This document shows positions 39,501-50,096 of a stretch of DNA of 64,000 bases, piece after piece. A program made the translations under genes and the position numbers. The stretch is from Epinephelus fuscoguttatus (Eukaryota; Chordata; Actinopteri; Perciformes; Serranidae), in contig NC_064767.1 of assembly GCF_011397635.1 (NCBI RefSeq), positions 2,477,501-2,541,500 on the forward strand. Reading direction: 5' to 3'. The first letter of the stretch is position 1. The number at the start of each line of letters is the position of its first letter. The notes under the pieces were generated by a model. That model was not told where the DNA came from, did no database searches, and saw only the letters and a program-made list of their open reading frames with translations.

Positions 39501-42500
39501 CTGAAGAGTTCGCACTGTACACTGGAAACTCTCAGGTCTGAATCTGACAAATGTTCAATCAGGATTTGAAACTTCACAGTTCAGAAACTCTTTTCTGCTT
39601 CAATTCCACCTACTGAACAACATACAGATATGAACTCTGGCTGATACAGAAAAGACCAATATGCATTCATATCATGTCATGTTTTACTGAACAAATTTAA
39701 AGCGGTTGCTTTTCACAGCAATATAGTCCACAATGAGCAGCGCTAAAATCAACCTGCGTAGTTGTCCCTCCATTGTGACATTAGAAAGTGTCACATTTAT
39801 CTTGCAAGTGTACTCTTCTTCAACGTTTGCTTTACTTCCTGGATTTTTCCCACATGGAAATTCTGACCAATCAAGAGCAGCTTTCTCACACAAGGCATTT
39901 GATCTGGTCCTCTTGTAAATGCTGCCGTGAGAACACCAACCAACTCTAGGCAATTATACAACTTTGGAACAACATGAGTCCCTGATTCAGACCAAAGGAG
40001 ACCACTCTAGGGCTGACAGCAGCCTGAGACTCACCAACAAAGAGGATTACACTTTAACACAGATTAGTTTTTTTCCTTCTTGTTGATTGTTGTCTCTTCA
40101 GGCTGAGTGACTGTGACCTCTCAGAGAGAAGCTGTGAAGCTCTGTCCTCAGTTCTCAGCTCCCAGTCCTTCAGTCTGAGACACCTGGACCTGAGTAACAA
40201 CCACCTGAAGGATTCAGGAGTGAAGCTTCTGTCTGATGGACTGAAGAGTTCACACTGTACACTGGAAACTCTCAGGTCAGATCAAGCTGCAGATTATCTG
40301 AAATGATTTCACATATTTCTCTAAACTATATCATGTTATTTGGATTGACTCCTGATTTATGACTTGATCATAATTAATTGTGAGGTTTTTAATCTGTGCT
40401 CAGAAGAGATTATACTGTAGATCACCAAATTTAGTGGGTCCTCACTTGTTACCATCTGGATGAAGTTGATATTTCAGTTTTACTGAACAAATTTAAAGCG
40501 TTCTTCTTGACTCAGTGTTATAATGCAGGTCTGTTAGTTTCCTGTTAGCTGAAGTACTAACTGAGATCTTTGTTCCTTTAGATTTGACTTTAGTCCAGAC
40601 TCATTAATCAAAGAGGATTACATTTGAACACAGATATTTTCCTTCTTGTTGACTGTTGTCTCTGTAGGCTGAGTGGCTGTAACCTCTCAGAGAGAAGCTG
40701 TGAAGCTCTGTCCTCAGTTCTCAGCTCCCAGTCCTCCAGTCTGAGACACCTGGACCTGAGTAACAACCACCTGAAGGATTCAGGAGTGAAGCTTCTGTCT
40801 GATGGACTGAAGAGTTCACACTGTACACTGGAAACTCTCAGGTCAGATCAAGCTGCAGACCATCTGAAATGATTTCACATATTTCTCTAAACTATATCAT
40901 GTTATTTGGATCGACTCCTTATTTATGAGTTAATCATAATTAACTGTGAGGATTTTAATCTGTGCTCAGAAGAGATTATACTGCAGATCACCAAATTTAG
41001 TGGGTCCTCACTTGTTACCATCTGGATGAAGTTGATATTTCAGTTTTACTGAACAAATTTAAAGCGTTCTTCTTGACTCAGTGTTATAATGCAGGTCTGT
41101 TAGTTTCCTGTTAGCTGAAGTACTAACTGAGATCTTTGTTCCTTTAGATTTGACTTTAGTCCAGACTCATTAATCAAAGAGGATTACATTTGAACACAAA
41201 TATTTTCCTTCTTGTTGATTGTTGTCTCTGTAGGCTGAGTGACTGTCACCTCTCAGAGAGAAGCTGTGAAGCTCTGTCCTCAGTTCTCAGCTCCCAGTCC
41301 TCCAGTCTGAGACACCTGGACCTGAGTAACAACCACCTGAAGGATTCACGAGTGAAGCTTCTGTCTGATGGACTGAAGAGTTCACACTGTACACTGGAAA
41401 CTCTCAGGTCAGGATTCATCAACATGTTCAACTGATGGCCACTTAAATCCTGATTTACATTAGTTGATAAACTCATAACCATCACAGGATTGTCTCTGCT
41501 GCTATGATTTCAAACCACTTGTGTTTTGTGCTTCAGTCTCTTTCCATCAACATGTTTTATCTTGTTTTTTTCTCTGTTGTTGAAACTTGAAATATCAGAG
41601 AGGAATCAGTAATGTTGTCAGATAGTTGGTGGACATTAGTGGGTGTTTGGTTGGGACTAGAAAAAAAGTCAGTAATAATGTTGATGTAACCCCACAGTAG
41701 GCGACAGTATGGCAGTACTGTGGTACCCACCCTCACATTATGTGCCATGTGTGTTGTTTTGTGTGTTTGCAGTCTGTCAGGCTGTCTGATCACAGAGGAA
41801 GGCTGTGCTTCTCTGGCCTCAGCTCTGAGCTCCAACCCCTCCCATCTGAGAGAGCTGGACCTGAGCTACAATCATCCAGGAGACTCAGGGGTGAAGCTGC
41901 TGTCGGCTGGACTGAAGGATCCACACTGGAGACTGGACACTCTCAGGTATGAAGAGGCCTGCTGCAGCCACACACACTCAGTCTGATAGAGGAGGTAGAG
42001 CTGGAAACTTTGTCTCTGTCACACTGTCAGCCTGGCTCATATGACCCTGACACACCAAGCTGACCTCAAACAACCACAGCTGATAAACACTGACTCATCA
42101 AACTGTTTGTGTCCCACATCAGACCATCAATACAGACACAAGTAGTCAGGGAACAGTAGCCAGGATGGGCCAAAACAGGAGGGAAGGTGATGAAATGTTT
42201 CTGGAGCCTTGTCTTGTTTCAACATTGGATAATAGGACAGTGGTGTATCCTGACACGTTGGAGGTTCATGGTGGGTTGACGTGTGTCAATGTGGTCATGC
42301 TGCAGGTTTGTGGGCTCATATGAAACAATAGTGGGGGATGTTTTGGTCATCATCATCTGCCACCAGTGGGTGTCATCATAATGGGAATGTTTCCTGATTT
42401 AAAAGGAGTTTAGCTTCACCTGGATTTGGTTTGTTTTGCACTGACAGAGAGTTCCCTGGCTGATAAGAGTCGACTTGTAGTGGGACTCACCACAGAAACT

Positions 42501-43836
42501 AAAGGTGACAGTCAGCCACAGACGCTCAATGAAGAACTAACAGCTGATTGTGGACGTGGTGTGTCAGAGACCAAAGAGCTTTATTTAGAACTGGACCAAC
42601 ATTATGGGGAAACAGGCAGTGCACTGTGGCTGCAGATGGACTTTGACTGGAATATTTGACATCCAGATTACAGATGATAAAAACCAGTGCTGACTGTTGC
42701 TAGGAGACAGGATGTGAACAGCAACCCTAACCCATCCAACCATCCACCCGACCTCCTCCATCAGAGGTTGTGTCTCCTTTACTTGTGACAGACAACAGTC
42801 ATTATGACACAAACAAAGGAGGTCACTCATCAGGAGTAAAACAGGTGGTTTCAAAGCTCCAATAATCAATACTTGTATATTGACAATGGATCAGCTGACT
42901 GTAATGGTCAAGTGTTGTGTGGTGGTGATGAACCCACAGTAAACTGTTGAAACACCACCTGCTCAGGTACACTGAACTAAAACAATATCAGCTGATTAAT
43001 AATAAGTGATGAACATGTCAGTCCATGTGGAGACAATAACAAAGCTGTGTGTATGAAAGTGATGTAATGTCCATGTTTCCATAGTGAAAGAGGAAGTGCT
43101 GCTCTGACCCCCCTCCTCCTTTCAGGGTGGAGCCTGCTGGAGTCCAATGGTTGAGACCAAGTCTGAGGAAGTGTAAGTGTGTTTTTCATTTGATCTTCAA
43201 ACTGTGACATCACTCATTCAAATCTCTGATGTCATCATCAGAGTGATGATAGATGAATAACTGCAGCTGTATTGTGTCTTCTTCTCTCCATCAGATTCCT
43301 GTGAACTCACAGTCGACACAAACACAGTACACAGATACCTCAAACTGTCTGACAACAACAGGAAGGTGACACGTGTGGAGGAGGATCAGTCATATCCTGA
43401 TCATCCAGACAGATTTGACTACTGGACTCAGCTGCTGTGTAGAACTGGTCTGACTGGTCGCTGTTACTGGGAGGTCGAGTGGAGAGGAGGGGTTGATGTA
43501 TCAGTGAGTTACAGAGGAATCAGGAGGAGAGGAGACAGAGAGGACTGTTTGTTTGGATGGAATGATCAGTCCTGGAGTCTGAGCTGCTCTGATGGTGGTT
43601 ACTATGTCAGGCACAAAAGCAGAGGAACATTCTCCTCCTCCTCTTCCTCCTCCTCCTCCTCCTCTGGTAGAGCAGCAGTGTATGTGGACTGTCCTGCTGG
43701 CACTCTGTCCTTCTTCACAGTCTCCTCTGACACACTGATCCACCTCCACACCTTCAACACCACATTCACTAAACCTCTTTATCCTGGGTTTAGGCTCTGG
43801 TCACCTGGTTCCTCAGTGTCTCTGTGTTCTCTGTAG
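30557..43836 (+). CDS. NLR-C family immune receptor (FISNA-NACHT-LRR-B30.2), one-base frameshift (NLR1)
   Basis: Proposed exons: 30535-30564 (ATG at 30557), 31422-31541, 33224-33337, 35666-35779, 36020-36098, 36242-36470, 36632-38434, six LRR exons (38535-38708, 39362-39535, 40102-40275, 40668-40841, 41234-41407, 41773-41946), 43126-43172 and 43295-43836. Restoring one base near 36898 makes every junction agree and gives 1366 codons plus stop. Such proteins are cytoplasmic NOD-like receptors expanded in fish and presumed to sense pathogens; the ligand is unknown. Domain order is repeated N-terminal cassettes, a helical segment ([20 protein letters not shown]), FISNA, NACHT with Walker A GVAGIGKT and Walker [11 protein letters not shown], LRRs, then PRY/SPRY. 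The frame breaks between FISNA and NACHT, leaving a stop at 36910-36912. The start codon is uncertain. Confidence 0.85.
31422..31541 (+). CDS. NLR1 N-terminal cassette exon, first type
   Basis: A 120-nt exon reading [18 protein letters not shown] then [15 protein letters not shown]. It is a diverged relative of the 114-nt cassettes ([11 protein letters not shown] then IDFKDG) and has the same entry and exit phases. The NLR2 counterpart at 55846-55971 is six bases longer, from an extra two-residue repeat unit in the PEP stretch. Confidence 0.75.
31542..33223. other. NLR1 intron with the dispersed repeat
   Basis: No exon is recognised. The copy of the dispersed repeat shared with the runx intron occupies about 32085-32700. 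A segment at about 32812-32985 is absent from the NLR2 counterpart. Confidence 0.55.
33224..33337 (+). CDS. NLR1 114-nt cassette exon, copy 1
   Basis: It reads [20 protein letters not shown] then [12 protein letters not shown]. The acceptor is CTATCAG and the donor GTAAGT. The exon starts with the last base of a codon and ends with two bases of another, so any number of copies can be joined in frame. Confidence 0.8.
33480..33524. repeat. (GT)n of variable length between duplicated units
   Basis: There are about 22 repeats here. The matching position holds only about five near 60026 and 62440, and the tract is missing from the unit at 57585. It marks rapid change among otherwise near-identical units. 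Confidence 0.9.
33564..34734 (+). mobile_element. Harbinger-type element carrying a Myb/SANT-like ORF, copy 1
   Basis: Perfect 14-bp terminal inverted repeats (GGGTCTCATTCATG), extended imperfectly to about 45 bases, bound a 1171-bp element. The ORF from ATG 33824 reads [11 protein letters not shown], then [18 protein letters not shown] and [11 protein letters not shown]. This resembles the Myb/SANT-like partner protein of PIF/Harbinger elements and NAIF1. It stops after TMSER, while the expected continuation [15 protein letters not shown] is in another frame, so all copies share a two-base disruption. No nuclease gene is present. Confidence 0.8.
34760..35270. repeat. Degenerate short tandem repeat in the cassette unit
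   Basis: Motifs such as GGACTAGCT, CTGCAGAGGT and GGTCTGGA recur at irregular spacing near 33 bases. It looks like an eroded minisatellite and is present in every cassette unit (58860, 61275, 63690 onward). Confidence 0.5.
35666..35779 (+). CDS. NLR1 114-nt cassette exon, copy 2
   Basis: It reads [20 protein letters not shown] then [18 protein letters not shown]. The following short intron (35780-36019) has no Harbinger element and gives an empty-site comparison for the insertion seen in the other units. Confidence 0.85.
36632..38434 (+). CDS. FISNA-NACHT exon of NLR1
   Basis: A single 1803-nt exon. FISNA is encoded by about 36660-36830 ([20 protein letters not shown], then [17 protein letters not shown]). 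The NACHT region starts at 36909, with Walker A GVAGIGKT and Walker [14 protein letters not shown], then the sensor-like LWITTRPAA, and continues through the NOD-associated helical region to the donor at 38434. Exon phases require 1804 nt. One base, expected in a proline codon after GRDE, is missing near 36898. Confidence 0.9.
38535..41946 (+). CDS. Six LRR exons of NLR1, each 174 nt
   Basis: Exons 38535-38708, 39362-39535, 40102-40275, 40668-40841, 41234-41407 and 41773-41946 each encode 58 residues, two leucine-rich repeats (for example [20 protein letters not shown]). The first five are nearly identical; the sixth is diverged ([16 protein letters not shown]). Introns between exons 1-2 and 2-3 are near copies (offset about 740 bases), as are those before exons 4 and 5 (offset 566). 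Recent tandem duplication built this array. Confidence 0.92.
41947..43125. other. NLR1 intron between the last LRR and the B30.2 exons
   Basis: About 1.2 kb without a recognisable exon or repeat family. Confidence 0.5.
43126..43836 (+). CDS. PRY/SPRY (B30.2) exons of NLR1
   Basis: A 47-nt linker exon ([15 protein letters not shown], 43126-43172) precedes the B30.2 exon (43295-43836). The latter shows the PRY start [20 protein letters not shown] and SPRY blocks [21 protein letters not shown] and YPGFRLW. A run of 11 serines, encoded by a TCC-rich repeat (about 43630-43665), lies in the domain. B30.2 domains of fish NLRs are presumed recognition modules. Confidence 0.93.
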
Positions 43837-43929
43837 GAGGGAGAGTCTCCTCCTGTTAGAGAAACTTTCTCACTGCTGAACAGATAGTTCAGTCTGTACA
43901 GGACTTGTTGAGAACAAAATGACGTAACA

Positions 43930-45059
43930 ACAGTCAGCGGGAACCAAAATCATCAACCCACTGAGGGCTGGATTCAAAATCACACTGAAGATCAAAGTAA
44001 AACATCATCATCAACTCATCATGTGACCCAGTAGTGTGTACGGCCCCCGCCTGCCTGTATGACCCAGGGCCCTCTGCACCAGGAGGAACCCAGGGCCCAA
44101 TGCACCAGGAGGAACCCAGGGCCCTCTGCACCAGGAGGAACCCAGGGCTGAATGCACCAGGAGGAACCCAGGGCCCTCTGCACCAGGAGGAACCCAGGGC
44201 CGAATGCACCAGGAGGAACCCAGGGCCCACTGCACCAGCATAAGGTCTGACAGTCACTCTGAGGGTTTCCTCCTGGTACCTAACAGCAATCAGGGTACCG
44301 TTGGCTATGACATGGAGGTCTGTGCAAACCCTACAAATGTCACAGGCATCTCCAGACTCTTTCACGCCTGTCACATGTGCTCAGTGTGAACCTGCTCTCA
44401 TCTGTGAAGAGATCGGGGTGCCAATGGTGGATCTGCCAGTTCTGGTGTTCTCTGGTGAATGATGGAGCTGCACGGTGCTGGGCTGTGAGCACAGGTCCCA
44501 CTAGAGGACGTGGGGCCCTCATGCCATCCTCATGGAGTCTGTTTCTGACAGTGTGGTCAGAAACATGCACACCAGTAGCCTGCTGGAGGTCATGCTGTAG
44601 GGCTCTGGCAGTGCTCCTCCTGTTCCTCCTCACACAAAGGAGCAGATAGCGGTCCTGCTGCTGGGTTGATGCCCTTCTACGGCCCTGTCCAGCTCTCCTG
44701 GTGTAACGGCCGGTCTCCTGGTATCTGGTATCAACCTGACTGGGCTGCAGGTACGGCCTCATGCTACCAGTAGTGCCAAGGACACTAGCAGAAGACCAAA
44801 CTAGAGAAGAATCAGTCAGGAAGGATAAGGAGAGAGCAACTGTCTGTGGACACCACATGTAAAACCATTCCCTTTTTGGGGCTTGTCTTGCTTTTGCCTC
44901 TCCATTGCACCTGTTGTCACTTTGATTTGCACCAAAGCAGCTGAAACTGATTCACAATCACTTGTGCTTCCTGAATGGACACATTGATATCCCTGAAGTT
45001 TAACTGACTTCCTGTTACACTGTGACCATTGAGTGTTCCTTTAGTTTTTGAGCAGTGTA
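43930..45059 (-). mobile_element. Tc1/mariner element, degenerate
   Basis: The right end (45031-45059) has the fish Tc1-type terminus GAGTGTTCCTTTAGTTTTTG then AGCAGTGTA. The minus-strand frame (about 44860-44340) reads like a Tc1 transposase N-terminal half: [20 protein letters not shown], then [26 protein letters not shown] and the first catalytic block LFTDESRF. A second frame continues with RPYAGAVGPGFLLVH and then dissolves into a minisatellite. Internal deletion and frame changes make it non-functional. Confidence 0.85.
44063..44236. repeat. 26-bp minisatellite derived from Tc1 transposase sequence
   Basis: About seven units of a 26-base repeat (core CACCAGGAGGAACCCAGGGC, alternating CCTCTG and CCAATG/CGAATG types). 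On the minus strand the first unit is the transposase segment encoding GPGFLLVH, so the array grew from coding sequence of the element. Confidence 0.85.
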
Positions 45060-46080
45060 AATATTTTCATAACACAAGTTGGAAATAATTTAGGAATGTA
45101 ATATAATTAGAAAATTGGGTTGTAAAAATATCTTAATTGTTGTATGTAACTATATATACATGTAAGAAATTGTGCAAATAGTTTAAGTTAATAGAAGAAA
45201 AGTGAAAGAGGGGTAGGAACATATAAGTTTTACTTCTGCCTACTCCTTTCAGAACATTTCTGTTTTGTTTTCTTCATTTCTTGTTGTCACAACATTGTTT
45301 TAAACTTAGGTTCGAAATAAAGTCATTCATTCATTCATTCATTGTCCACAGAAAAATTAATTTGTAATGAAATAATTTGAACTAATTAATATTTTTTAAC
45401 AGGCTTTCAACACCTTTTTAAAAAATCATTATTAAAACAATGGCTTTAATGAGGAATAATTGTAAAGTATATTTTCCACTCAGGCCTCTTGTGCCACTGC
45501 CCCACAGAACACTCATTCAGAGTGTTACATTTTTAACATAACTGTACTATGACTTCTTAAAGTTTTTTCAACATGTTATACTATGACTTTTTTACATTCT
45601 CTACTAATGTAGTTTTATAACTAAGGTCAGGAACACAGACCAGGCCTTAGACACATCCCATTTCCATCCAAAAGTATTTGAACACTCTCACAGCTTTACA
45701 TGTTCTGTGCCATGGGCGATTTTTTTTTTTCACCGCACGAAAGTTCCGCCCCGGGGTGCAAACTTCTGTAAGAACCCATGAAATCAGCTTTTATATTTTT
45801 CTGCGAAAATTATCCACACAGATATTCGCCCTCAATGAGAATGGACTTTTAGAGGTGCTGAGCACCCAGAGTGCTGGCCGGCCAGGCAACAGAAATTTCA
45901 CTGTTTTGTACATTTTAACGCAATTTCGGACCATCATTCCCACATCTGTGAAAGAAAAGCATAACACTTTGTGGGTAGGGGAAACTCTGTGACTAAACCA
46001 TCAAATCTGAGTAATTTAAATGCTGAGCCACAGCAAAAGAGGAATGGATTGGAATCATTAAAGAAATAATCCTAATTTCT
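45060..46080. other. Intergenic, AT-rich, no gene seen
   Basis: It contains an ATTC run near 45325-45343 and 'atactatgac' blocks near 45541-45590 that recall the 38-bp unit family. No supported coding region. Confidence 0.4.
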
Positions 46081-46800
46081 GGAGGAAGTAGGGCTGAGCG
46101 ATAAATCGATTTTATCGATTAATTAGAATTTGTAGTCGAGATCGATTTGTTTTAAAGAAAATCGAATTTCTCCACCAATGCTCCCTGCTGGGCTCCCATA
46201 GTTCAGAGTGGGCTCCCCCCTCCCCCCCGTGCGCTTGATACACAAACAACATGTGAGTGGGGAAGAACTCGTTCCCAAGAAAGGACACGAGTTCTGCAGT
46301 TATTTGGAACTGGTTTGGTTTTGTGGCATCAGACACAGAACAAACAGCACCCTGCTGCAAAGTGTGTTTGAAGGCTGTTGCTACCAGAGGTAGCAGTACT
46401 ACCAATTTACTGCAGCACCTCAAACAGAGGCATGCTGCCGAGTGGGAGAGGTGTTGCTCCCTACGAAAATATCCCTATTCAAGTGCTGGAATTCATTACA
46501 ATATAATGGTAGGGGAAACACTGCCGTATGATGAGAAAGGGGCCTGGCGGAAAGTGATCATGGATGCAGTTGTGATGTATATTGCAAGAGATATGGTGCC
46601 CATATAAACCATGGAATAGCCGGGGTTTATTCATATGCTGAAGGTTTTGGACCCCAGGTACGTGCTACCAGGCCGCAAGTATTTTTCTGAAAATTGATTT
46701 TAAGTAGGGAGGGAAAACTCGATTTAAATCGTGAATCGGATTTGTGGTGAAAAAATCTTAGATTTTTTTTGAGGCCATATCGCCCAGCCTGAGGAGGAAG
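46081..46800 (+). mobile_element. hAT element with BED zinc finger fragment and perfect 8-bp target duplication
   Basis: The element (46089-46792, 704 bp) starts TAGGGCTGAGCGATA; its inverted right end is TCAGGCTGGGCGATA. Identical GGAGGAAG copies flank it at 46081-46088 and 46793-46800. A plus-strand frame (about 46257-46455) encodes a BED-type finger: VIWNWFGFVASDTEQ, then CCKVCLKAVATRGSSTTNLL and HLKQRHAAEW, giving C-x2-C and H-x4-H ligands. The frame runs on only to TLPYDEKGAWRKVI before the right end. The catalytic and dimerisation regions are deleted, so it is non-autonomous. Confidence 0.88.
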
Positions 46801-47319
46801 ACAACTCATTTTGATACAGCAGCAGAGGGAAATGGAGTCACACCATTTGATCTGACACTCTGACCTGAACCTGGCTCTTTAAAAAAAAAAAAATAAAAAA
46901 AAATCTTATATCCATGAGTCGTCAGTCTGTCTGTCTGCACACACTGCTGTATTTTTGTTGTTAAAATGTCACTTTTCAATCTGGATTAGCACCCCAGGGG
47001 CCCCTGGGCACCAGGTCTCAAAGGGCCCTTGGACACACGCAACGTCACCACCTCACACACCATGCTATGCCACACCACGGCACCACCACGCCAATTAACA
47101 CACAAATCATACTAACCAGTTACCAGCAACTAATGTTGATTACAGCACTGATGATACGAACAACACCTTATTCACTCTCTCTCACAGATACTCACTCACT
47201 CACAGATAATAATCACCACTGAAATGTTACATCAGTGCATCATAACAGCCACACAACACAGCTGAATGGAGGGTTTCAAAATAAGGGGTTCATAGGCACC
47301 ATGCAGAAATGCAACAGCC

Positions 47320-47338
47320 AACAAATGAGCTGCAACTG

Positions 47339-47377
<39 letters not shown>

Positions 47378-47390
47378 AGAGAGAGAGAGT
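47320..47390. repeat. (GT)n(GA)n compound microsatellite
   Basis: A GT run (47339-47362) is followed directly by a GA run. The surrounding 46801-47520 has no recognisable gene. Confidence 0.85.
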
Positions 47391-47527
47391 GTGTGCAGGG
47401 CAGAGATAATGTGTCAAAATGAAGGTGTGTGCACGTGTGTCAAGGCTGACACAGACAAACAGCAAATCAGATAAACCATCCTCACACTGTGCTCAGTGCA
47501 CTGACAGCATTATCAATGTTCTTACCT

Positions 47528-48090
47528 TTAGGAGTTCTTCTTCCTGGACTTTAACTTGAACACACAGTCTGCCACCAGAAAACCCAGCTCCTTCACCAGG
47601 TCACGTTCAATGGCCATCAGGCAGAGTGCTGACAGTCGCTCTTGTTTCATGGTGCTCCTCAGTTCCTTCAGTTAAATGTTCTTTCTCCTTCACAGTTTGA
47701 TACAGGTAGGGTGAGAAAACGACGGAGGGCCAAGCGTCCACAGTTCCCTCCTTTTCTCCACGATGCACTTTCTGTGTTCGGGTCCCGTCTCCATGTTTCC
47801 TGATACAAATGCGGTGTTATGTGCTGAAAACATTTTGCAAACACAGCACAGTATATTTATAAATGATCCATTCACGGCTGATGATTTCTCCATTTTGAAG
47901 CTCACTGGAGAGCAGGCCGGTGGTCAGTGAGTGCGTTTTACCTCCACGGCTCCGTCCGACATGATGCTCGGTACTTTGTGGCCTGATTTTGAAAAGCAAA
48001 AGCACCTTTCACCATCATGTCCTCTCTGAGGTTATCCGTCACCACCCCCCATAAAGCAGGATCGTTACTGGGCGGCTGCCTGCTGCTCTC
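47528..48090 (-). pseudogene. ZMYM1-like / TTF-type hAT transposase remnant
   Basis: Two minus-strand pieces are recognisable. Near 48090-48010 the translation includes NDPALWGVVTDNLREDMM, typical of the N-terminal part of ZMYM1-like hAT proteins. At 47650-47528 MKQERLSALCLMAIERDLV leads to a stop and resembles the C-terminal dimerisation end of the same family. Most of the transposase between them is missing. GC-rich sequence to 48600, with runs of GCTAGC/GTTAGC, may be the original 5' part. Decayed. Confidence 0.55.
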
Positions 48091-48699
48091 CTGGCTGCTT
48101 CTTTTGCTTCTTTAGTTGAGGCTGTGCGTCACGGGCTGCGGCAGCCGCCACTCTGCTGCTGCTCGGCACTGGATCACCTCCTCCTCCAGCTCCAAGGACC
48201 TGTTGCTGGTGTTCGCCGGGCTAACCATTAACGTTAGGGGCACTGGCTCCAGTGCTCCGCTGCTAGAAACAGTTAGCCAGGTCCTGCTGCTGCTAACGTT
48301 AGGGCTAGAGGCGTTAGCTAGCTCTAGCTAACTAGCTAGCATGTTAGCCAGCTCCATTTCGTCGTCGTCTGTAAGTTTTTTGTAAAAGGCGGGACATCTT
48401 TAATCACCACTGCTTCTCTCGCTTGTCTTTCTTCCTTTCTCCTCCTCTGCTTAAAGGCTTTTTAAAATCCATCTTCTCTCTCTTACCTCAGTGTGAGCTG
48501 TCTACTGCTGACCACACTCTGAAGTTCAACGAGTCGCTGCGGCGCGCGCTCGCACTGCCCAGCATGCACCCTGCCAGCCAGCGTCACGTGATAATGACAC
48601 ACTCAGATCTTTTTTAAAAACATCATTTTATTATTTATGATTTCATTTTCCAGTGTTACAAAGTTTTTGAAAACAGATTTAAATTGCTGTATGAAGGGC

Positions 48700-48900
48700 C
48701 CAACAAGCAGGGACGGGCAGTATTTCTATTACTTGTATTTAAAATACGTATTTCAATTACATTTGAGTATTTTGTAATTTGTATTTGATAAGGCCGATAA
48801 AAAGCAAACATAATTTTAACAGAATACTTTTGAGTGGAGTAATTTTGTATTTAAAATACTCAAAATACTTTTTCCATGAATCAAAAAACAAAAATAATAG
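48700..48900. repeat. Palindromic 'tatttaaaatac' repeat
   Basis: GTATTTAAAATACGTATTTC and GTATTTAAAATACTCAAAAT blocks in partly inverted order suggest a short DNA element. It has no coding potential. Direct copies of 'ttactcatggtctctagttg' occur further on, at about 49156 and 49299. Confidence 0.4.
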
Positions 48901-49541
48901 GTTACACATTCTTATAATATTGGATGCAACAATATTTTGTACTTTTTGGGGTTTTTTTTATATTTTTATCTATATGTTTTTTGGGCCATTCAATGTGCCC
49001 TTCACTGACCTAGTGGTCTGTTTTACTGGACTGTGCATCACATAGGAAATTGTATGTTGTTGTGGTTGATGCTTGGGATGAGTATGCTACAAATGAATTG
49101 CCTCATGTGGGATCAATAAAGTTGTCTGAATTTAAATCTGAATCAGTTACAATGCAGTTACTCATGGTCTCTAGTTGCAGTATGTAAATTTTGAGCATTT
49201 TTAATCAAGGACTTTTTGAGTTATTCACAAAAAGATTTGAATCGGTTAGTATAGCGCCACCTATGGACGAATCGTGGGCATTCTTTCTGGTATAGTTACT
49301 CATGGTCTCTAGTTGCAGTATGCACATTTTGATGTATTTTTGCCCATCTCTGCTGACATTGAACGATCACTGAATGTGGCAACGTGTTCTGCTATACCTC
49401 AAAGAGAACATTATTTTCATTATTATGATCATTTCAATTTATACAAACCAACACAAGGAATCTTTTATCATCATCTTTTTCCCCATTGTCCAATAAGATG
49501 ATTTGAGAGGCGGGCCTTCTGCGCTGGTCACGACAACACGT

Positions 49542-49826
49542 TTACAGTTGGTAAACAATGGAGGTGAAACTGGTGGTAGTGGTTGCTGGATACCCAGAGC
49601 TGTACGGCCTGACGATAGACAGCAGGTTGTCAAACTGCCCCTGAGTCATCCTAAAATCTGCCTGTAAACATCCATGATGGAGGAGAAGCTCCTGGACCAA
49701 CTGGTGGTACTCCCCATGATCCAGTCTCTTTTTTAGGGTCTCATGTACCCACACAGATCTCTGTTAATCTGCTGACAGCCTCTCACCCTCAACCAGAGCT
49801 ACAGACAGCACCCTCTGCCTCAACAT
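49542..49826 (-). pseudogene. PIF/Harbinger (HARBI1-like) transposase N-terminal fragment
   Basis: From ATG at 49826 the minus strand reads MLRQRVLSVALVEGERLSAD (after two Ala codons), an in-frame stop, then VWVHETLKKRLDHGEYHQLV, QELLLHHGCLQADFRMTQGQ and FDNLLSIV. This matches the N-terminal pattern of HARBI1-type nucleases in fish. The rest of the protein is absent. Confidence 0.65.
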
Positions 49827-49957
49827 GGCAGCAGCTACACACTGATTACTGGAGGATAAATTAAATAAATTAAAATAAGTGGCATACAATTAAAAAAAGG
49901 CAGTTTGGTGCGACTCCAATTTTGCAACCTGCAAAACACTTTGTGTGTGATCGGGGC

Positions 49958-50096
49958 CTTAAAGGTGTTTTTGGGGGAGTTTCCTTATCTGCTGTGAGGG
50001 TCTGAGGACAGAAGGTGTCGTATGTCGGACAGATTGTAAAGTCCCCTGACACAAAGTGTGATTTGTGATACTGGGATATATACGTCACATTGATTT
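49958..50096 (-). repeat. Minus-strand copy of the fish repeat seen at 16804
   Basis: On the minus strand it reads 'atatcacaaatcacactttg', then 'actttacaatctgtccgacatacgac', a diverged version of the motif order in the cdc5l intron copy. Confidence 0.6.

Noticed and set aside
38944-39953. Two near-identical 89-residue minus-strand frames and matching 61-residue plus-strand frames
   Set aside because: They lie in duplicated LRR introns of NLR1. Their similarity comes from the tandem duplication, and no protein family is recognisable.
44034-44243. Plus-strand frame of repeated APGGTQGP residues, collagen-like at first sight
   Set aside because: It is a translation of the 26-bp minisatellite inside the Tc1 relic.
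45678-45992. 104-residue plus-strand frame (KFRPGVQTSVRTHEISFYIF)
   Set aside because: No family recognised, no splice or promoter context, and it lies in transposon-rich DNA; insufficient for a gene call.
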